In this document: piece after piece, positions 15,677 to 19,863 of the stretch
Position numbering within the stretch: position 1 is the stretch's first letter
How the letters are laid out: every line of letters starts with the position of its first letter
Source: an uncultured Alphaproteobacteria bacterium
GTDB taxonomy: Bacteria > Pseudomonadota > Alphaproteobacteria > Micavibrionales > Micavibrionaceae
Direction: 5' to 3'
Length of the DNA: 19,863 nt
NCBI GenBank assembly: GCA_934538895.1
Contig: CAKTCH010000006.1
Coordinates: 1 to 19,863 of the forward strand
Notes under the pieces: model-generated
What the model was told of the DNA's origin: nothing
The model's database searches: none
Seen by the model: only the letters and a program-made list of their open reading frames with translations
Program-made: the position numbers and the translations under genes

Positions 15677-16783
15677 TTATTTCCGGACGCAGCGGACACG
15701 GCGCGCAGAATTCTTGGTATCAGCCGGATACAGACTGCCAGAGGGTATACCAACCGCTTGGAAATGAGCGTTACCACTTTGGTTCGATGGTAAATAAATA
15801 TTATCTGCCACAAGAAAATCGCCAATCCCATTTGCGTTAGCAGCCATTACAGCCAACTCCCCCGTTGCCGGGAGGTACCAGTCCGTATGCCCATTCTGAT
15901 TGAGGCTTGCGCAATATACCGCCCCCATATGGTTTTGATGCCCCGGCAGGGCATTGTTGGCGTCGAGGGGCACTAGAATGGCCGTGTTCGCCGCCCCGTC
16001 GGCAACGCTGGCGGCGGCGGCGGCATCAACATAACCGCTGCTTTCCCCATGGTTCCATGACAAAGAGACTCTTCCCCCCAAACAAGCCATACCATCCCAT
16101 GTGCGCCCTCCGTCACACCGCGTCGTATACATCTTCACATTCCCATCCGGCGTCAACCCCGCATAAACCGTCCCGTCCGCACAAACCGTCCCCGGAACCG
16201 GCGTCCCCGAACAATCCCCCACCGGCGTCGCATTCCATACCGCCGCTGCCGTCCCCACCGCCACAGTCGCTGTGTGGGTATCCCCACCGGTCGCACTCGT
16301 CGTCAGCCGCAATTGCAGATACTGATTATTGTCGATCGTGCCGCTCCCCGCCCAGTCGATCAGCACCGTGGAACAGGTCGCATCCCCGCAAGTGCGCAAT
16401 TGCGGACTGCCCTCCCCCGAAACCGCCACGTTCACCACGCAGGAAATCCCGCTGATCTGCACGATAGAGGAAGTCACCAGCGCCGTAGTCGCCTGATTCA
16501 ACAGATCGGGAAAGCTGAAAGCGTTCGGCGTCGCGTCGCCGCAAGCCGCCACCGATATGCACGACCAGCTCGTGCCGTCGCAAAGCTCCAGACATTTGCT
16601 GGTCGTATTGTAACGCACGGACCCGGCAACCCCGGCGGCGCAACCCGTCGCCGACGTGCCGATCCGCACCCCGCCGCCATTGACGCCCCCGAGATCAAGA
16701 CTGATCTGCGCATGGGCCGGGCCCCCGAAAAATGAAAATAAAAACAAAAGCGAAAGAGCTGCAGCCAAACATTGCCGAATCAT
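15677..16783 (-). CDS. Secreted DUF1566 (Lcl_C domain) protein
   Basis: The 368-aa product starts with a clear Sec signal peptide (hydrophobic core about residues 5-19, likely cleavage after AHA at 25). The mature part has a Gly-rich start, a Cys-containing VRYNTTSKCLELCDGTSWSC unit like those in tail-fibre and adhesin proteins, a beta-rich middle domain (about 85-190), VYAGLTPDGNVKMYTTRCD with WDG, and a C-terminal DUF1566/Lcl_C domain recognisable from HTDWYLPATGEL and ending in ARRVRCVRK. This domain has a C-type-lectin/sulfatase-modifying-factor-like fold and is found in surface and adhesin-like proteins. Its start overlaps the stop of the upstream small exported gene by 4 nt (ATGA). It is convergent with trpE, 46 bp apart. 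Surface binding is inferred; the ligand is unknown. Confidence 0.85.
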   Translation of the reverse strand: MIRQCLAAALSLLFLFSFFGGPAHAQISLDLGGVNGGGVRIGTSATGCAAGVAGSVRYNTTSKCLELCDGTSWSCISVAACGDATPNAFSFPDLLNQATTALVTSSIVQISGISCVVNVAVSGEGSPQLRTCGDATCSTVLIDWAGSGTIDNNQYLQLRLTTSATGGDTHTATVAVGTAAAVWNATPVGDCSGTPVPGTVCADGTVYAGLTPDGNVKMYTTRCDGGRTWDGMACLGGRVSLSWNHGESSGYVDAAAAASVADGAANTAILVPLDANNALPGHQNHMGAVYCASLNQNGHTDWYLPATGELAVMAANANGIGDFLVADNIYLPSNQSGNAHFQAVGIPSGSLYPADTKNSARRVRCVRK

Positions 16784-17028
16784 GGCGCACCTGCCTCATG
16801 CGGATAAACGCCGGTATCCACCGCCGTACCTGTAAAAGCCACATCGCCGTCCACATGCAGGCCGCGCGCGTCAAGACGTGCCTGCTCCCGGCCATCGACG
16901 ATAAAGGCGATCACACCCGGCTCCGCCCTGACCAGCGTCTCCGGCGCCTGGGCTTGCGCTATCCATGAACCTGCTATCGTCCCCACGGCGGCACTCAGGC
17001 CGCATAAAAAAAGCGTGCGTATATTCAA
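16780..17028 (-). CDS. Small exported protein coupled to the DUF1566 gene
   Basis: This 82-aa protein has an N-terminal export signal or anchor (about residues 5-28, FLCGLSAAVGTIAGSWIAQAQA) and then a short beta-rich segment, VIAFIVDGREQARLDARGLHVDGDV, which resembles the strand-turn units at the base of phage-tail or adhesin-like proteins. It starts with TTG at 17028, supported by a strong SD (GAGGGGAAAG) about 5 nt upstream; no better ATG exists in frame. The stop TGA overlaps the DUF1566 ATG, so the two are translationally coupled and probably work together at the cell surface. The family is not recognised. Upstream lies the structured element at 17057-17292. Confidence 0.7.
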   Translation of the reverse strand: MNIRTLFLCGLSAAVGTIAGSWIAQAQAPETLVRAEPGVIAFIVDGREQARLDARGLHVDGDVAFTGTAVDTGVYPHEAGAP

Positions 17029-17056
17029 ATTCTTTCCCCTCGGTCTGCGTCATAAC

Positions 17057-17292
17057 GAAAAGGCCACCAAGGATTTCCTTGGCGACCGGGGGTTAGAAAC
17101 CGTTGTAAGCAAAAACGGCGCGACAGCCTTTACGCTTTCGCACTGGACATACGCTGTCACCCCCCGGTCAGACGACCGAGAAGCGACATCTCTGATACTG
17201 CTTGTGTGAAGACAGCATCAGTCACGACTGATGCCAGCCGTGCTTACAAAAGGGGTTTCTACGCCCCGGGCAATACCACCCGATACTGCCCT
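17057..17292 (-). ncRNA. Dense secondary-structure element, candidate leader or small RNA
   Basis: This non-coding stretch holds several perfect stems: GCATCAGT/ACTGATGC (17215-17222/17227-17234, 4-nt loop); GACCGGGGG/CCCCCGGTC (17084-17092/17161-17169); GACAGC/GCTGTC nested inside it (17122-17127/17153-17158); CCAAGG/CCTTGG (17067-17072/17077-17082); GGGCA/TGCCC (17268-17272/17287-17291). In addition, TAGAAACC plus TTGTAAGCA (17094-17101, 17103-17111) are complementary to TGCTTACAA (17241-17249) plus GGTTTCTA (17254-17261). That long-range helix crosses the 17084-17169 stem, so the two would form a pseudoknot or alternate. On the minus strand a promoter-like pair lies just upstream, and the last hairpin is followed by a short T-run (terminator-like). 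The minus strand is favoured because it leads into the exported-protein operon; the plus strand is possible. I recognise no named RNA family with certainty. Confidence 0.55.
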
Positions 17293-17298
17293 GAGTTA

Positions 17299-17327
17299 AG
17301 TCTAGGAGCTTTTTACAAAAAGTGCAA
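17299..17327 (-). promoter_or_regulatory. Candidate promoter for the structured RNA and exported-protein operon
   Basis: On the minus strand TTGCAC (17322-17327) and TAGACT (17299-17304) are exactly 17 bp apart. Transcription would begin near 17292, at the edge of the structured element. A perfect 12-bp palindrome, TTCCTATAGGAA (17328-17339), abuts the -35 element and could be an operator. Confidence 0.45.
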
Positions 17328-17350
17328 TTCCTATAGGAAACGCTTCCACA

Positions 17351-17380
17351 CCGCCATTGCGAGCGCAGCGAAGCAATGAC
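17351..17380. repeat. REP-like palindromic repeat (ATTGCGAGC type)
   Basis: CATTGC (17355-17360) and GCAATG (17373-17378) flank GAGCGCAGCGAA. This closely resembles the GTCATTGCGAGCG...CGAAGCAAT palindromes scattered through many bacterial genomes. It lies 1-2 nt from the deacetylase stop, where it may stabilise or end that message. A partial copy, CCGCCATTGC followed by AGCGCA, occurs at 15634-15649. Confidence 0.6.
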
Positions 17381-17381
17381 A

Positions 17382-18509
17382 TTAATTTTGGGGAGGCTGA
17401 ACCGGCCCCATAACGAACGGCGAAGCGACAGCCCGCGCGGCCCCCGCCGCAGGTTCCGCAGTCCGCACGACCGCCGACACCGGAACCATCTCGAACCCTC
17501 TGGCCGCCAGTGTCGGAATCCATTCCCGCAACGCCGCCAGCGTATTGTCTTTGGGATGCCCTATGCCAATCGCATAGCCTTGCTTGTTCGCCACGGCTTC
17601 CATCTTCTGCAACGCCGCGCGCACGCTGTCCAGATCCTCATAATGATCGAGAAAGACGTCACGCGACGCGTGCGCGACGCCCATGGCCGCCGCTGTCTGA
17701 TCGGCGACAGAATCCGGCGCCGTACGCGAATCCACGAATAACAACCCCCGGCGCGCCGCTTCCACCATGACATGCTGCATGGCGTCGCTGTCCTGCGTCA
17801 TCTTGCTGCCCATATGGTTGTTAAAACCGACATACCCCGTAAAAGCGGACAGGTTTTTCTCCAGCATCGCCTTCAACTCATCCGGAGTCATATTGGTCTT
17901 CAGCACCGTCGGGCCGGGGTCGATGCTGGCACTTTCCGGCTCCATCGGCACATGCACGATCGCTTCATGCCCCGCCGCGCGGGATTCATCCACCAGCGGC
18001 TGGATATGCGCCGCATACGGCAGCCACGCGAACGTCACTGGCGCGGGCAAAGCCATCGCTTCCTTCGTGCGCCTGCGATCCATCCCCATATCGTCGATAA
18101 TGATGACGATCTTGCCCTTGCCGGGGCTTGCTTTGAAGGGCGCCGCATTTTCCTGCCACGCCGGATCGGCGGGCGGAACGATCTCCGCGTAATCCGGCAC
18201 CACCAGGTCGCGCGGCGTACTCTGCATCTCCGCCGGAATCTCCGGCAGCGGCGGCAGCGCGATCTCCCCCGTTTCCACCGCCGGAGCCGCGCGCGATATA
18301 CGGCCCTCGTAATAGGCGCGGCTTTCCTGCAAACGCGCCATCTCGGACTCATGAACGGCATTCTCGGAAGCGATTTCCGCCCGCTCGCTCGCCCGGTACG
18401 CCAGCGTGCAGACCGTCATGACCGAAACCAGGATCACGCAGATCATCAGCGGGCGCATGATAAAAGGGGTTTTTTTGTCTTTCATAACCCCAGCATAGCC
18501 TTTTGCCAT
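17382..18509 (-). CDS. Divergent polysaccharide deacetylase family protein
   Basis: The 375-aa protein has one N-terminal membrane anchor (about residues 20-38), a charged, Pro-rich linker (about 40-125), and a divergent polysaccharide deacetylase domain (PF04748 type). The domain starts at about residue 133 with KIVIIIDDMGMD and continues with FAWLPYA, HVPMEP, GFNNHMGSKMT, FVDSRT and GIGHP. The acidic DDMG, the NNHMGS histidine and the late GHP are the conserved features of this family, whose members are exported and often encoded near cell-wall peptidases. The substrate is not established. Starts at 18509 and 18485 are both possible; the first has AAGGGAG about 14 nt upstream, the second only a GGGG close by. 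It is divergent from trpG, 54 bp apart, and interrupts the trp cluster. Confidence 0.88.
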   Translation of the reverse strand: MAKGYAGVMKDKKTPFIMRPLMICVILVSVMTVCTLAYRASERAEIASENAVHESEMARLQESRAYYEGRISRAAPAVETGEIALPPLPEIPAEMQSTPRDLVVPDYAEIVPPADPAWQENAAPFKASPGKGKIVIIIDDMGMDRRRTKEAMALPAPVTFAWLPYAAHIQPLVDESRAAGHEAIVHVPMEPESASIDPGPTVLKTNMTPDELKAMLEKNLSAFTGYVGFNNHMGSKMTQDSDAMQHVMVEAARRGLLFVDSRTAPDSVADQTAAAMGVAHASRDVFLDHYEDLDSVRAALQKMEAVANKQGYAIGIGHPKDNTLAALREWIPTLAARGFEMVPVSAVVRTAEPAAGAARAVASPFVMGPVQPPQN

Positions 18510-18527
18510 AGTCCGGGTAAATCTCCC

Positions 18528-18558
18528 TTGCCATGTTATCCCCGCTCGTTCATATAAA
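18528..18558 (+). promoter_or_regulatory. Candidate promoter of trpG-trpD
   Basis: TTGCCA (18528-18533) is followed 18-19 bp later by ATATAA/TATAAA (18552-18558), which ends only 5 bp before the trpG ATG. If used, it would give a leaderless or nearly leaderless message. A promoter is expected here because trpG is separated from trpE by opposite-strand genes. Confidence 0.35.
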
Positions 18559-18563
18559 GGGAC

Positions 18564-19139
18564 ATGTTAGTCCTGATCGATAATTACGACAGCTTCACCT
18601 ACAACCTCGTCCAGTATCTGGGAGATCTGGGGGCGGAAACCTCCGTCTACCGTAACGATGCCCTGAGCGTGGATGAAATTCTGGCGTTAAAACCCTCGGG
18701 AATCGTGATTTCCCCCGGCCCCGGCGACCCGGATCATGCGGGCATATGCCTGCGCCTGATTCAGGCGGCAGCGGATAACGATATGCCCCTGCTGGGCGTC
18801 TGCCTCGGGCATCAGGCCATCGGGCAGGTTTTCGGCGGCAAGGTCGTTCGCGCGCCGCAGCCGATGCACGGCAAGATTTCCGAAATCACCCACACCGGCA
18901 AAAGCGTCTTCGCCGGTCTGCCCAGCCCCTACCCGGTCACGCGCTACCATTCCCTGATCGTCGAACGTGAAGACCTGCCGTCCGACCTGGAAATCACCGC
19001 CGAAACCGCCGACGGCCAGATCATGGGCCTGATGCATAAAACAAAACCCATCCACGGCGTGCAATTCCACCCCGAGAGCATCGCCACCGCGCACGGCCAC
19101 GACCTGATGCGCAATTTCGTGAAGATGACGACGAAATGA
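18564..19139 (+). CDS. trpG: Anthranilate synthase component II (glutamine amidotransferase)
   Basis: The 191-aa protein is a class I glutamine amidotransferase with an intact triad: C80 in LLGVCLGHQA, and H169 and E171 in QFHPES. DNYDSFTYNLVQYL at the N-terminus and SPGPGDPDHAG (residues 50-60) are diagnostic of TrpG/PabA. It delivers ammonia from glutamine to TrpE, and may also serve folate synthesis, as some TrpG proteins do. The ATG has AAAGGG just 2 nt upstream, an unusually short spacing. Its stop overlaps the trpD ATG by 4 nt (ATGA). It is split from trpE by 2.9 kb, so its stoichiometry with TrpE must rely on a separate promoter. Confidence 0.95.
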   Translation: MLVLIDNYDSFTYNLVQYLGDLGAETSVYRNDALSVDEILALKPSGIVISPGPGDPDHAGICLRLIQAAADNDMPLLGVCLGHQAIGQVFGGKVVRAPQPMHGKISEITHTGKSVFAGLPSPYPVTRYHSLIVEREDLPSDLEITAETADGQIMGLMHKTKPIHGVQFHPESIATAHGHDLMRNFVKMTTK

Positions 19140-19863
19140 CAGACCCCCTCTCCCTCGGCAAATTGCGCGCGGGTGAAAACCTGAGCGAAACCGAAATGAT
19201 CGCCGCCATGAACCTCATCATGACAGGCACGACACCGGAAGAAGACATCGCCGCCTTCCTCACCTACCTGATGAAAAAAGGCGAAACCGTCGATGAAATC
19301 ACCGGCGCCGCCCGTGTCATGCGTGAAAAAGCCGCCACCATCAAGGCCCCGCCCGGTGCCATCGATTGCTGCGGCACTGGCGGCGACGGCCATGGCACTT
19401 ACAATATTTCGACAGCCGTCGCGCTGATCGTCGCCGCCTGCGGCGTACCCGTCGCCAAACACGGCAACCGCGCGGCCAGTTCAAAATCCGGCGCCGCCGA
19501 CGTACTGGAAGCGCTGGGCGTCAATCTCGACATCGGCCACGAAACCATCGAGGAAGCGCTCGCGCGTTACAATTTCGCTTTCCTGATGGCCCCCCGCCAC
19601 CATGCGGCCATGAAACATGTGGTGCCCATCCGCCGAAAACTGGGTTTCCGCACCATCTTTAATCTGCTCGGCCCCCTTTCAAACCCCGCAGGCACCAAAC
19701 GTCAATTGATCGGCGTGTTCGACGAAAAATGGCTGAAACCCATAGCCGAAACGCTGGAGCGCCTCGGCACCGAAAAAGCATGGGTCGTCCACGGCCAGGA
19801 CGGCCTCGACGAAATCACCGTTACCGGCAGAACCCGCGTTGCGCGCCTTGAGCACAATAAGAT
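19136..19863 (+). CDS. trpD: Anthranilate phosphoribosyltransferase (partial)
   Basis: The frame runs from the ATG at 19136 through the window end (242 codons visible of about 340). TrpD transfers the phosphoribosyl group of PRPP to anthranilate. Visible motifs are the PRPP/Mg site CCGTGGDG (about residues 78-85), NISTAVALIVAACG, KHGNRAASSKSGAADVLEALG, MAPRHHAAM, and FNLLGPLSNPAG. The N-terminal helical domain is complete. The start overlaps the trpG stop by 4 nt, so translation is coupled. The 3' end, and trpC if present, lie outside the window. Confidence 0.96.
   Translation, partial: MTDPLSLGKLRAGENLSETEMIAAMNLIMTGTTPEEDIAAFLTYLMKKGETVDEITGAARVMREKAATIKAPPGAIDCCGTGGDGHGTYNISTAVALIVAACGVPVAKHGNRAASSKSGAADVLEALGVNLDIGHETIEEALARYNFAFLMAPRHHAAMKHVVPIRRKLGFRTIFNLLGPLSNPAGTKRQLIGVFDEKWLKPIAETLERLGTEKAWVVHGQDGLDEITVTGRTRVARLEHNK

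Noticed and set aside
15677..16783. A diversity-generating retroelement targeting the DUF1566 domain
   Set aside because: Lectin-fold C-termini are common retroelement targets, but no reverse transcriptase, template repeat or adenine-rich variable repeat is visible in the window.
17015..17209. A plus-strand 64-aa ORF through the structured element
   Set aside because: It starts at a GTG without a ribosome site and overlaps the start of the small exported gene. The stems explain the sequence better than coding does, although I cannot exclude translation.
17057..17292. Insertion-sequence or MITE ends, based on the long inverted complement
   Set aside because: The arms are interrupted and of unequal length, no target-site duplication is seen at the borders, and the interior is full of stems, which fits an RNA better.
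17772..18557. A 261-codon plus-strand frame running toward trpG
   Set aside because: It is antisense to the deacetylase gene; its Arg/His-rich composition marks it as a shadow.
1..19863. tRNA, rRNA or CRISPR arrays
   Set aside because: No tRNA-like cloverleaf with a T-loop GGTTCGA motif, no rRNA sequence and no regularly spaced repeats were seen on either strand.

Overview
The window comes from an alphaproteobacterial chromosome. Evidence is protein similarity and three gene orders characteristic of the class: eno-ftsB-pdhA-pdhB, tpiA-secG-pyrG, and ppiD-trpE followed by trpG-trpD. Base composition is moderately GC-rich. I cannot name the genus from sequence alone; a free-living, Micavibrio- or Rhodospirillales-like lineage is only a guess.

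Left part (1-6200, all minus strand). Transcription runs right to left. kdsA (Kdo-8-phosphate synthase) and eno (enolase) end at a strong hairpin terminator (3986-4014). Next come two tandem paralogues of a short, membrane-anchored YqgE/AlgH-like protein, then ftsB, then a pyruvate dehydrogenase operon that starts with pdhA. In that operon two extra genes sit between pdhA and the lipoyl-domain E1-beta gene pdhB (cut by the window edge): an unknown 148-aa protein and a YoaB-type RidA-family protein. The RidA stop lies 2 nt from the pdhB start.

Accessory stretch (6280-9250). It holds a HAD phosphatase with a small helical protein upstream, a plus-strand unknown protein with three degenerate repeats about 63 residues apart, a perfect hairpin terminator, and a PIN-toxin/ribbon-helix-helix antitoxin pair with the toxin gene first. 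The 440 bp between the toxin and pyrG look empty at first. On the minus strand they carry the remains of a small membrane-protein gene in shifted frames.

Middle (9253-15630). pyrG, secG and tpiA are on the minus strand. A clear sigma70-type promoter (12174-12202) drives the divergent ppiD-trpE pair, which are 3 nt apart.

Right part (15630-19863). The expected trpE-trpG-trpD run is interrupted by about 2.9 kb on the opposite strand. This insert holds a two-gene exported module (a short exported protein starting at TTG, then a secreted DUF1566/Lcl_C protein), a divergent polysaccharide deacetylase, and between them about 240 bp of dense secondary structure with a plausible promoter and a terminator-like hairpin. 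That structured element is the best candidate here for something undescribed: it may be a leader RNA of the secreted module, a free small RNA, or a phage-type antisense RNA relic. trpG and trpD (cut by the window end) then resume on the plus strand with a 4-nt overlap.

Functionally, most genes are core: glycolysis and pyruvate oxidation (tpiA, eno, pdhA, pdhB), CTP synthesis, Kdo for LPS, protein export and folding (secG, ppiD), division (ftsB) and tryptophan synthesis. The accessory genes sit in the gaps between these conserved blocks.
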